A stretch of 64,000 nt of DNA from Sphingopyxis jiangsuensis (GTDB taxonomy: Bacteria; Pseudomonadota; Alphaproteobacteria; Sphingomonadales; Sphingomonadaceae): the NCBI RefSeq assembly GCF_016734905.1, contig NZ_JAERPO010000004.1, positions 1-64,000 of the forward strand. The letters run 5' to 3'. Below are positions 1-8,800 of this stretch, one piece after another; the first letter of the stretch is position 1; each line of letters starts with the position of its first letter. Position numbers and translations under genes: made by a program. The notes under the pieces are model-generated. The model made no database searches. It was not told where the DNA came from and worked only from the letters and a program-made list of their open reading frames with translations.

Positions 1-47
1 TTGCCAAGCCCGGGCGAGCCGCTATAGAGCGCCCTCGCACCGGCCGT

Positions 48-122
48 TGGGGCGTAGCCAAGCGGTAAGGCAGCGGTTTTTGGTACCGCCATGCGCAGGT
101 TCGAATCCTGCCGCCCCAGCCA
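48..122 (+). tRNA. tRNA-Gln (anticodon TTG)
   Basis: A full cloverleaf can be drawn. The acceptor stem pairs TGGGGCG with CGCCCCA, the anticodon stem is GCGGT/ACCGC around the loop TTTTGGT (anticodon TTG), and the T arm contains GGTTCGAATCC. The discriminator G and an encoded CCA end the gene. A tyrosine recombinase gene starts about 180 bases downstream on the same strand, the usual layout when a tRNA 3' end serves as an integration site. Confidence 0.95.
99..122 (+). other. Probable attachment site (attL) at the tRNA-Gln 3' end
   Basis: Inferred only. The T arm and acceptor 3' strand of the tRNA gene directly precede a site-specific recombinase and island-type genes, and many tyrosine recombinases use this part of a tRNA gene as the crossover site. 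I did not find the matching direct repeat elsewhere in the window, so the other end is either outside it or decayed. Exact core limits are unknown. Confidence 0.4.
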
Positions 123-301
123 GTCGGTGCGGCTGAATCCCTTGGGATTCGGCGTAAAACGTAGGGTTTCAGGGACAGCTCCAAAAGGGCTCGGCCGGAC
201 GGTCATTTGGACTGATTTGGCCAGCTTTGGACCGGGTTTGACACCTATTGTCCCCGAGTTTGTCCCCTGATTTTCCGGATAGCCGATTTTGGAGTCGGCA
301 C

Positions 302-1612
302 ATGTCCGGAAAGACTGCTTTCACACCATCTGGTCTTGATTCGCTGCGTGGCGGAACGCTCAGCGATCCGCTTACACCGGGTCTCAGCATCGAAGTCCTG
401 GCACGCGGGAAGAAGAAATGGCGCTACGAGCGCCGGCTCGTCGGCGGGGATGGCAAGGTCAAGATGTCGCTGGGCCTCTATCCGGCCCACGGTATTGCCG
501 CGGCCCGGGAGTGGGCGAGAGCGCTCAACGATCTCGTCGAAGTGGGTGTCGATCCACGGGAAGTCCAGCGAGCTGCCGAGGAGCGCGCCAGCATGACAGT
601 CGCCAAGGCGCATGGTCTTTATATCGAAGCCGCCCGTGAAGGTCGGGCATCGCGCGCGAAAAGGAAGAACAAGCCGCGTACCATCTCCGACAAGCTCAAA
701 ATCTATCATACCGACATCGAGCCGAAGCTCGGGAAAACATCGATCTATGCGGTGACGGAGAGGGACCTGATCAAGCTGGTTCAGGCAAAGGGCCGCACGG
801 CGAAGGTTCGGGCCAATCGGCTCGCGGCGGAACTGGGAGTGTTTTTTGGCTGGGCCTCAAGTCTACGCGGTCTTGAGGTCGGTCTCGAGGACAATCCCGC
901 TCGCCGGCTGGCGGACCTTCGGTTTCCCGAGGCGCCTCGCAAACGCAAGCTCAGCCTTGAAGAAATTGGTTGGTATCTGCGCGCGGTCGCTGACGAAGAG
1001 GATCGCGATTTCCGCCGGGGATTTGTGTTGTTCCTGCTTACCGCAGTCCGCTTCTCCGAGCTTACCAAAGCGCGCCGCGTCGAGGTCGAGCGTGGGATAT
1101 GGACGATCCCGTCGAAACGTAGCAAAAACTCGAGCGCGCACGCTATCGCGCTTGGACCATGGGCCGCAGCGCTCATGATGACCAATTCCGAGTGGATTTT
1201 CCCTGCACCCCGCGTCGATGGGCCGCGAACGCAGGGATGGTACGAAGCCCGCGATCGCATCCTCAAACGCATGGCCGATTATGCGGGGCATCCTATTGAG
1301 CATTTCGTGCCGCACGATCTCCGCCGCACGATGCGGAGCAATACAAGGCGACTGAAAATCGACTTCGAGACCGCAGAGGCGATGCTCAACCATCTGAAGT
1401 CAGGGATGGAAAGAATATATGACGGATATGAGCATGAGGAGGAAATGGCGGCGTCCTTTTTACGATGGGAAGAGGAAGTCGGGCGATTGGCTCGGGCCGA
1501 GGGCGTAGCCGAAAGACTTGAGTTGCCTGCCGTGCGGATCGATCCACCTCGATCAACTCGGATGCGGTACCGCCGCGACGGCAAGCGCTCGCAGAGGGAT
1601 CGGCTGGCATAG
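302..1612 (+). CDS. int: Tyrosine-type site-specific recombinase (integrase)
   Basis: A 436-residue integrase of the P4/island type, expected to insert and excise the element at the adjacent tRNA-Gln. The N-terminal 90 residues resemble the arm-binding domain seen in island integrases (LTPGLSIEVLARGKKKWRYER), followed by a core-binding helical domain and a C-terminal catalytic domain. Visible catalytic residues are the first Arg in TAVRFSELTKAR, the HDLRR box and the tyrosine in MERIYDGY. A TTG-initiated extension from position 248 is possible, but the ATG at 302 gives the usual family length. It reads away from the tRNA. I see no frameshift, so it is probably intact. Confidence 0.93.
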   Translation: MSGKTAFTPSGLDSLRGGTLSDPLTPGLSIEVLARGKKKWRYERRLVGGDGKVKMSLGLYPAHGIAAAREWARALNDLVEVGVDPREVQRAAEERASMTVAKAHGLYIEAAREGRASRAKRKNKPRTISDKLKIYHTDIEPKLGKTSIYAVTERDLIKLVQAKGRTAKVRANRLAAELGVFFGWASSLRGLEVGLEDNPARRLADLRFPEAPRKRKLSLEEIGWYLRAVADEEDRDFRRGFVLFLLTAVRFSELTKARRVEVERGIWTIPSKRSKNSSAHAIALGPWAAALMMTNSEWIFPAPRVDGPRTQGWYEARDRILKRMADYAGHPIEHFVPHDLRRTMRSNTRRLKIDFETAEAMLNHLKSGMERIYDGYEHEEEMAASFLRWEEEVGRLARAEGVAERLELPAVRIDPPRSTRMRYRRDGKRSQRDRLA

Positions 1613-1720
1613 TCGTTTCGGCATGCACCGGCGGGCGTCCAGGAACAGGCGGAGCGTCGCGTATCAGCGCCGGCAATCGGCGGCGCCCGCCGGCCTATCA
1701 CGCGAGAGTAAGAGACGGAC

Positions 1721-1737
1721 CCCGCCTTTTTGGCGGG
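1721..1737 (+). terminator. Short GC hairpin in the integrase-parB gap
   Basis: CCCGCC and GGCGGG flank a TTTTT loop in the 173-base gap between int and the ParB-like gene. It lacks a T-run after the stem, so it may be a pause or leader structure of the parB-like mRNA and not a true terminator. Apart from this I see nothing else in the gap. Confidence 0.3.
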
Positions 1738-1785
1738 CCAGAAGCCAAGAGAGAGTCTCGCGGCGGCCCGCCATGGAGAAATGGC

Positions 1786-3894
1786 ATGGCCAGATCGGTT
1801 CCCAAACTTACCCTCAACCCGTCGCGCGACATTCCGCTCGACCTGCTTGAGCTTTCCCCCTCCAATGTCCGGAAGATCGCTGCCAGCTCGCCTATCGGCG
1901 AGCTGGCGGACGATATAGCGAGGCGCGGCCTGCTCCAGAGCCTCAGCGTTCGCCCGATCCTCGACGAGTCTGGCGCGGAATCCGGACGCTTTGAAATTCC
2001 GGCCGGTGGCCGGCGCTTCCGCGCCCTTCAGCTGCTCGTGAAACAGAAGCGGCTCGCGAAAGATGCACCGATCCCTTGCGTCGTTCGCGCCGCGGATAGC
2101 GAAATCCTCGCCGAGGACGACAGTCTCGCCGAAAACGCGCGGCGCGAGGCTTTGCATCCGCTCGACCAGTTTCGTGCCATGCAGTCGATGATTGATCGGG
2201 GTGACGATGTCGAATCCATCGCGGCTCATCATTTCGTCACCCCGGCCGTCGTGCGCCAGCGGCTCAAGCTCGCTTCGGTCTCGCCCGTTCTGCACGAAGC
2301 CTATGCCGACGACCGGATGTCGCTCGAACAGTTGATGGCGTTCACGATTTCGGATGATTTCGAACGCCAGGTTCAGGTGTTCGACATGCTGACCGAGAGC
2401 CACTGTCTCTCACCGGCCTTCATCCGCCAGAAACTCACCGAGAATGTCGTGCGGGCCGCCGACAAGCGCGCGCGCTTCGTGACGGCCGACGCTTATGTCG
2501 AAGCCGGCGGCGGCATCGTGCGCGATCTCTTCGAGGCCGACGGCGGGGGCTGGCTGACCGATCCGGCGCTGCTCGACCGGCTCGTTGATGAAAGACTCAA
2601 GGCCGAAGGCGAGGCGCTGCTCGCGGAAGGCTGGAAATGGGCCGCGACTTCGGTCGATCTTCCTTGGGATGCGCTCCGCGACCTTCGCGCGATCGACCGC
2701 GACGAGGTGCCGATGACCGAGGAAGAGGAGGCTCGATTTGCCGAACTCGAGGCGGAAGGCGAAGCGATCGACCGCGAATGGTCCGAGGCCGAGGAGGTGC
2801 CGGACGAAATCCATGCGCGGGTCGACGCGATCAATGCCGAATATGCGGTGCTGACGACGCGGCCGCTGCACTTCGCGCCCGAAGATATCGCGAATGCCGG
2901 CGTTTTCCTGTCGATCGAACGCGATGGCTCGCTGCGGATCGATCGGGGCTATGTCCGCCCCGAGGATGAACCCGCGAATGATGGGCCGGACGACGGCGAA
3001 GAAGCTCGTGACGACGGCGCTCCCACCGAGACTAGGCTGCGCGATGACGCCCATGGGGATGGCGCTGGCACAGCCGACGAGGACGAGCCTGTGGCGGAGC
3101 AACTGAAGCCGCTCCCCGATCGCCTCGTTTCGGATCTGACCGCCTGGCGGACCCTGGCGCTGCAGGATGCCTTTGCGCAGCGTCCCGACGTCGCCTATCT
3201 CGCGATCCTGCACGCGCTCGTGATCGGCTGCTTCTATGGCTACAGCCGCGAAGGCTGCGTCCAGATCGCGGCGAACCGCGTCTATTTCTCGAATGCGCCG
3301 ACGAACCTGCGCGATTGTGCGCCCGCCGCAGCGATCGATCAACGAACGGCTGAGTGGAAGGACCGCCTGCCGCAATCCGACAAGGAAGTGTGGGATCATC
3401 TTCTCGCCATGTCCGGCGAGGACCAGGCGATGCTCCTCGCCCACTGCGCCGCGCTCACCGTCAATGCGCAGGCCGAGATTGTCGGGCGCTACGACAATGG
3501 CCGCATTTCGGCGCATGGGGTCGAACGTCGGATCGCTCACAGCGACATTCTCGCGCGCGCAGTCGGGCTCGATGTTCATGCTGCCGGCTGGCGGCCGACT
3601 GTCGAGGCATATTTCGGCAGCGTCACCAAGCCGCGCATCATCGCCGATGTCACCGAGGCGCGGGGCGAGAATTTCGCGCAGATGATCGACCATCTCAAAA
3701 AGGCCGACATGGCGCGCGAAGCTGAGCGCCTTCTCGAGGAAAGTGACTGGATTCCCGCCTGTATGCGTACGGCCGACGTCGAGGGCGAAGGCGTGGCCGC
3801 AGTCGCCGGTGACGTCGACGCAGAGGAACTGCCCGCCTTTCTCGCGGACGACGGGGAAGGAGGTGACGACGCGGCCGCGATCGCTGCCGAATGA
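1786..3894 (+). CDS. ParB/RepB-like partition family protein, 702 aa
   Basis: The N-terminal 250 residues show the ParB nuclease-like fold: an SPSNVRK motif, then PAGGRRFRAL (the GxRR box), then ENARREALHPLDQF and a helix-turn-helix region around residues 140-170 (VESIAAHHFVTPAVVRQRLKLA). The remaining 450 residues are acidic, with a Glu/Asp-rich stretch around 300-350 and an unrecognised C-terminal domain. Canonical chromosomal ParB is about 300 residues, so this is the long form found beside helicase and Toprim genes on proteobacterial plasmids and integrative elements. No ParA is next to it, so a role in segregation is not assured; a DNA-binding or regulatory role in element maintenance is equally possible. 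Confidence 0.85.
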   Translation: MARSVPKLTLNPSRDIPLDLLELSPSNVRKIAASSPIGELADDIARRGLLQSLSVRPILDESGAESGRFEIPAGGRRFRALQLLVKQKRLAKDAPIPCVVRAADSEILAEDDSLAENARREALHPLDQFRAMQSMIDRGDDVESIAAHHFVTPAVVRQRLKLASVSPVLHEAYADDRMSLEQLMAFTISDDFERQVQVFDMLTESHCLSPAFIRQKLTENVVRAADKRARFVTADAYVEAGGGIVRDLFEADGGGWLTDPALLDRLVDERLKAEGEALLAEGWKWAATSVDLPWDALRDLRAIDRDEVPMTEEEEARFAELEAEGEAIDREWSEAEEVPDEIHARVDAINAEYAVLTTRPLHFAPEDIANAGVFLSIERDGSLRIDRGYVRPEDEPANDGPDDGEEARDDGAPTETRLRDDAHGDGAGTADEDEPVAEQLKPLPDRLVSDLTAWRTLALQDAFAQRPDVAYLAILHALVIGCFYGYSREGCVQIAANRVYFSNAPTNLRDCAPAAAIDQRTAEWKDRLPQSDKEVWDHLLAMSGEDQAMLLAHCAALTVNAQAEIVGRYDNGRISAHGVERRIAHSDILARAVGLDVHAAGWRPTVEAYFGSVTKPRIIADVTEARGENFAQMIDHLKKADMAREAERLLEESDWIPACMRTADVEGEGVAAVAGDVDAEELPAFLADDGEGGDDAAAIAAE

Positions 3895-3933
3895 TCCCGC
3901 GCCGCGCTAGGCGGCTACCTGTATTCTCAACCT

Positions 3934-3968
3934 CGAAAGCCCGGCCTCTGTGCCGGGCTTTCGCTTTT
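3934..3968 (+). terminator. 12-bp stem-loop with T-rich tail
   Basis: CGAAAGCCCGGC pairs perfectly with GCCGGGCTTTCG around a 6-base loop, followed by CTTTT. It lies 40 bases after the parB-like stop and before the next gene, so it probably terminates or attenuates transcription. An almost identical hairpin occurs at 5045-5076. Confidence 0.7.
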
Positions 3969-4043
3969 CCGGAGAAGTGAAAATGAACAGCTTTCAACAT
4001 CAGGCCGCGCATGGTCGCCGGCCCATCGCGCGGGGAGGTCGTC

Positions 4044-4523
4044 ATGGCTGACCGTGTTTCCGTCACCTTCACCCTGGGCGGCCGGATTTCGGTCGCCGAC
4101 TATGAGGAATTGGTCTCGGTCATCGTCTCCGAGGGTCTGTCGACCGAATGGGACGGCCCGGTCTTCGAAGCCTCGCATCGGACCGAGGGAGAGCCTCTCG
4201 AACTCTTTGCCAATGAAGTGGCGTGGGGAAAGGTCGAGGCCCTTGAGAGTTTCTGTGCTGACCATGATCTTGCCTACCACTTCTGGGCCGGCGGTTTCTT
4301 CGCAGAATGGAGCGCCGAGCGGATCATTTACCGGGGCGAGGGGGCGCCCGACTCCTTCATTGCCGACGAGTCCGACCGCGTTCTGATCGATCGCGGCGAG
4401 ATCGAACGGCGCGGCAGCTTCGAGGCTGTGCTCGCCTATTTCGACGCCGCCGACTTCGCCGTTCCGCCGCTCGTGATCGAGGACGAAGGCGATACGGCCG
4501 GAAAGGAGGTGGGTCGTGGCTGA
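4044..4523 (+). CDS. Unknown acidic island protein, 159 aa
   Basis: Unrecognised family. The start at 4044 is chosen because GGGGAGG lies six bases upstream. The protein is acidic, contains no membrane segment or signal, and ends in a low-complexity tail rich in Glu and Gly. It is the first of two overlapping small genes between the ParB-like gene and the helicase. Its stop overlaps the start of the next gene, so the pair is probably translationally coupled. Genes in this position of similar elements are usually annotated as hypothetical; I give no function. Confidence 0.75.
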   Translation: MADRVSVTFTLGGRISVADYEELVSVIVSEGLSTEWDGPVFEASHRTEGEPLELFANEVAWGKVEALESFCADHDLAYHFWAGGFFAEWSAERIIYRGEGAPDSFIADESDRVLIDRGEIERRGSFEAVLAYFDAADFAVPPLVIEDEGDTAGKEVGRG

Positions 4524-5019
4524 TTATTTTTCCCAGACCGTCATCCGCCCGGACATTCCGCGCACAGCAATGACCGCGCTCGAACGAAAGGTCCTCGGCG
4601 AGATTTTCGAGGAAGAAGCGGTTGGCGAGGATGTCTATTATTGCGCCAGCCATGGACCGGGCGATCTCGTGTTCCTCGGCATGGCCGAGGTTCGCGCCCT
4701 TCTCGCAGAAGATGAAGCTATCGAGAGCAGTCTCGCAGATCTGGCTCGCGACGAACTCGCACGAGTCGATGCCGACGCGGACGAACTCGAACTCGATCTG
4801 TCGGTCATCAGCTTCGAGGGCATCTTCCAGGATATCGTGAAGCGCTCGTCGCTCGACTATGTCGAGGTCGAAGCGGCGTGGACTTGCTCGAAGATGCGCC
4901 CCGACGGGTTTGGTGGTGCCGCGACGTTGATCACCGCGGACGACATCCAATCGGTATCGACCGCCGGCTGGCTCGAGGAGGCTATCGCCCGCCTGTCCGG
5001 AGATTCCGGTCCCGGCTGA
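4516..5019 (+). CDS. Unknown acidic island protein, 167 aa (GTG start)
   Basis: Unrecognised. The GTG start at 4516 is supported by a strong GGAGGTGG ribosome site inside the end of the preceding gene, giving an 8-base overlap. The product is very acidic (runs such as DADADELELDL), soluble, and without recognisable catalytic motifs. Strong acidity in small mobile-element proteins is sometimes linked to DNA mimicry or anti-restriction, but nothing here proves it. It is followed by a second copy of the parB-proximal hairpin. Confidence 0.75.
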   Translation: MADYFSQTVIRPDIPRTAMTALERKVLGEIFEEEAVGEDVYYCASHGPGDLVFLGMAEVRALLAEDEAIESSLADLARDELARVDADADELELDLSVISFEGIFQDIVKRSSLDYVEVEAAWTCSKMRPDGFGGAATLITADDIQSVSTAGWLEEAIARLSGDSGPG

Positions 5020-5044
5020 TCGGCGCCGCTTCCCTCGTACCATC

Positions 5045-5082
5045 CCGAAAGCCCGGCCCTTGCGCCGGGCTTTCGGTCTTTT
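5045..5082 (+). terminator. 13-bp stem-loop, second copy
   Basis: CCGAAAGCCCGGC pairs with GCCGGGCTTTCGG around a 6-base loop, followed by TCTTTT. Stem sequence and loop size match the hairpin at 3934-3963, so the two are copies of one element. It separates the two overlapping small genes from the next one. Confidence 0.7.
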
Positions 5083-5107
5083 CGGCTCCCGCGAAATGGA
5101 GGTTCCC

Positions 5108-5752
5108 ATGCCGGAGATTATCGAAACCACGGTCTATCAGATCGACGAGCTATCGGAAGAAGCCCGCGAGAAAGCGCGGCAATGGTACCGCCAGGGCGGG
5201 TTCGACTTTGAATGGTGGGAATTCGTCTATGACGATTTCGAGCGCATCTGCGCCATCATCGGGGTCGAACTGCATAGGCGGCCTGTCCGCCTCTATGGTG
5301 GCGGAACGCGGCGAACGCCGAGCATCTGGTTTTCGGGCTTCTGGAACCAGGGCGACGGAGCCTGCTTCGAGGGCGACTATTGCTACGCGAAAGGCTCGTC
5401 CGCCGCGATCCGCGCCTATGCCCCCACGGATGAGGAGCTTCATCGGATCGCCGATGCGCTCGCCGACATCCAATGGCGCAATTTCTTCCAGCTGCACGCG
5501 TGCGCGACGCATCGCGGCCGATATTATCACGAATATTCCATGGGGTTCTCGGTCGAGCGCGACAGCCCGGTCTATCAGGAGATGACCAAGGACGCCGAAG
5601 AGGAGGTGATCGAGGCGCTCCGCGATCTCGCCCGCTGGCTCTACCGCCGCCTTGAGGAGGAGTTCGACGGTTTGAATTCGGATGAGGCAGTCGACGAGGC
5701 GATCGCGGCCAATGAATATAGCTTCACCGCGGAGGGCAAGCGCTTCGGCTGA
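5108..5752 (+). CDS. Unknown phage/plasmid-type protein, 214 aa
   Basis: Unrecognised but distinctive. The N-terminus (VYQIDELSEEAREKARQWYRQ) resembles a short motif I associate with hypothetical proteins of phages and plasmids. A Trp/Tyr-rich central part follows (FEWWEFVYDDFERIC), then a Cys-containing stretch (GACFEGDYCYAKG). It is soluble with no signal. The start at 5108 is preceded by AAATGGAGG. It belongs to the set of small genes between the ParB-like gene and the helicase. Function unknown. Confidence 0.75.
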   Translation: MPEIIETTVYQIDELSEEAREKARQWYRQGGFDFEWWEFVYDDFERICAIIGVELHRRPVRLYGGGTRRTPSIWFSGFWNQGDGACFEGDYCYAKGSSAAIRAYAPTDEELHRIADALADIQWRNFFQLHACATHRGRYYHEYSMGFSVERDSPVYQEMTKDAEEEVIEALRDLARWLYRRLEEEFDGLNSDEAVDEAIAANEYSFTAEGKRFG

Positions 5753-5791
5753 GAGCCAGAGAGGGGCCGGGAAGGGGGAACGGCCCGGGTC

Positions 5792-5834
5792 CGAGAGAGA
5801 GCGGCGGGCGGTTCGTCCCTTTCCCTCTCTCTCG
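5792..5834 (+). promoter_or_regulatory. Leader hairpin abutting the helicase ribosome site
   Basis: CGAGAGAGAG (5792-5801) and CTCTCTCTCG (5825-5834) form a perfect 10-bp stem with a 23-base loop. The last stem base is the first base of the GAGG ribosome site of the gene starting at 5846. Such a structure could modulate translation. This is inferred from sequence complementarity only. Confidence 0.45.
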
Positions 5835-5845
5835 AGGATCTACCG

Positions 5846-8800
5846 ATGCGAAACATTCTTCCCGAGGCGGCGCCGGGCGCCGCCGCGTCCTCCGGTGCGG
5901 CGGTTCCCGCGAGCGCCGCTGAACGGATCATCGCCGCTGCCGAGCTCATGCAGCCGCTGCTCGAGGCCGGGGCGCCTTTCGACACCGGCCAGCTCCGCGA
6001 GGCGATGGTGGGCGCCTTCGGCGCGGGCGACGCGGAAGGAGCCTGGGACTGGAAGACCGCTTATGACGCGTGCGAGGTCGCGCAGGTGATGCTGCTGCGC
6101 CGCTATGGCGGCGCCATGGCGGTCCGCAGCCGGTCCGACCAGAGCCGCCTCGCTATGTGGCAGCGGCTCGCGAGTCGCATCCCGACCCAGACGCGCCGCT
6201 CCGAAGAGGGGCAATCTTTCCAGCAATTTTCGACGCCGCTGCCGCTCGCCTTCGTTGCCGCACGCGCGGCGTCGATTTCGGCGGGCAATGTGGTGCTCGA
6301 GCCTTCCGCCGGTACGGGGATGCTCGCGATCCACGCCGAGCTTGCAGGTGCCAGGCTATTGCTCAACGAGTTCGCGGATGCACGGGCCGACATTCTCGGC
6401 CTCGTCTTTCCTTCAGCTGCGGTGACGCGTCACGATGCGGCCTCGATCGACGATCGCCTCGTCGAGGGCGCGGTGCCCGAGGTCGTCTTGATGAACCCGC
6501 CCTTCTCGGCGGCAGCGCGTGTCGACAGGCCGATGCGCGATGTTGCGCTCCGCCATGTCGCTTCCGCGCTTGCGCGGCTGCGCGACGGCGGCCGGCTCGT
6601 GGCGATCGTCGGTGCGAATTGCTCGCCCGAGGCCTCGGCCTTCCGGTCCGGCTTCGAGCGCCTGCAGGAGCAGGGGACTTTGGTCTTCTCGGCCGCCGTT
6701 GCGGGCAAAGTCTATGCGAAGCATGGGACGACCACCGCAACGCGCCTGCTGGTCATCGACAAGGTTGCAGCGGAAGATCCGACCTCCTTCGTTGCCAGCT
6801 GCGGCGAGGCGCCCGATGCCCGGACGCTGCTGCAGTGGGTCGAAGAGGAGCTTCCACCGCGCTCGGGGCCGCCGGCGGGCGCACAGCCCATTGTCGTACC
6901 GCAGATCGCGGCCTCGCGTGGTGGTCAGCGCCAGCGCGATGCCGGACGTGGCGACCCGGCGGTCCCGGACATTGGCGGCGCTGTCGATGAACTCGATTAT
7001 GAGCTGGTCGACTGGACGTCGCCAGAGGGCCAGCTCGCCGACAGCATCTATGAGCCCTATGCGCTCCAGTCGCTGCGGATCCCGCTCGCCCGTCCACATC
7101 CGACCGCGCTCGTCCAGTCGGCGGCGATGGCGTCGGTTGCTCCGCCCAAACCTTCATATCGTCCGCGTCTGCCCACGCGGCTGATCGCCGAAGGCATATT
7201 GTCGGACGCGCAGCTAGAATCCGTCATCTATGCGGGCGAGGCGCATCAGGGGCATCTATCGGGTGCATGGAATGTCGACGACGACTGGGACAGCGTCGGT
7301 GCCGCAAGCGACGATGCCGAGGCGGCGGTCCACTTCCGACGCGGCTGGTTCCTGGGAGACGGCACGGGTGCGGGCAAGGGCCGGCAGGTCGCCGGGATCA
7401 TTCTCGACAACTGGCTGAAGGGTCGGCGCCGCGCGCTCTGGATCTCGAAGTCGGACAAATTGCTCGAGGACGCGCAGCGCGACTGGTCGGCGCTCGGCCA
7501 GGAGAAATTGCTCGTCACGCCGCTCTCGCGCTTCAAACAGGGCACGCCGGTCAAGCTCCGCGAAGGCATCCTCTTCACCACCTTTGCTACGCTTCGGTCG
7601 CAGGGGCGCGAGGGCAAGGCGAGCCGGATCGAACAGATGGTCGAGTGGCTCGGCCGAGATTTCGACGGCGTCATCATCTTCGACGAGGCGCACGCGATGG
7701 CGAACGCCGCGGGCGGCAAGGGCGAGCGCGGCGACCAGAAGCCCTCGCAGCAGGGGCGCGCGGGGCTTCGCCTGCAGCATGCGCTCCCCGATGCGCGCAT
7801 CGTCTATGTGTCGGCGACCGGCGCGACGACGGTGCAGAACCTCGCCTATGCGCAGCGGCTCGGACTCTGGGGCGGGACCGACTTCCCCTTTGCGACGCGC
7901 TCGGAATTTGTCGCTGCCATTGAGGAGGGTGGGGTCGCGGCGATGGAGGTGCTCGCGCGCGACCTGAAGGCGCTCGGTCTCTATGCCGCGCGATCGCTGT
8001 CCTTCGATGGAGTGGAATATGAGCTGCTCGAACATGCGCTGACCGACGAGCAGCGCCGCATCTACGACAGCTATGCCGGCGCCTTCCAGGTCATCCACAA
8101 CAATCTCGACGCTGCGATGGAGGCCGCGGGCGTCACCTGCTCCGAGCATGGCACGCTCAACGCACAGGCGAAGTCGGCGGCGCGATCAGCGTTCGAGAGC
8201 ACGAAGCAGCGCTTCTTCAATCATCTCATCACCGCGATGCAGACGCCGAGCGTCGTCGCGAGCATCAAGCGCGACCTCGAGGAGGGCCATGCCGCCGTTG
8301 TCCAGATCGTCTCGACCGGCGAGGCGCTGCAGGAGCGCCGGCTCGCCGAAATCCCCGCAGAAGAGTTCGACGATGTGTCGCTCGACATCACGCCGCGCGA
8401 ATATGTGCTCGACTATCTCCAGCACAGCTTTCCCGTGCAGCTCTTCGAGCCCTGCACCGACGGCGAGGGCAATCTTTCGTCGCGCCCGGCCTATGACGGG
8501 GACGGCAATCCGATCGTCAATCGCGAGGCGGCCCGACGCCGCGATGCAATGATCGAGAAGCTCGCGTCGTTGCCGCCGGTCCCCGGCGCGCTCGACCAGA
8601 TCGTCCAGCATTTTGGGGCGGAAGCAGTCGCCGAGGTCACCGGGCGCTCGCGGCGGATCATCCCGAAGACGAATGGCGACGGGTCGGTACGCTTCGCGGT
8701 CCAGAACCGTCCGGGGAGCGCCAACATCGGCGAGACCCACGCCTTCATGGACGATGTCAAGCAGATCCTGATCTTCTCCGAGGCCGGCGGAACCGGGCGG

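Noticed and set aside
2410-3693. Long minus-strand open frame (427 codons) opposite the ParB-like gene
   Set aside because: High-GC mirror frame; the plus frame has ParB motifs and a ribosome-site context, the minus frame has no recognisable domain.
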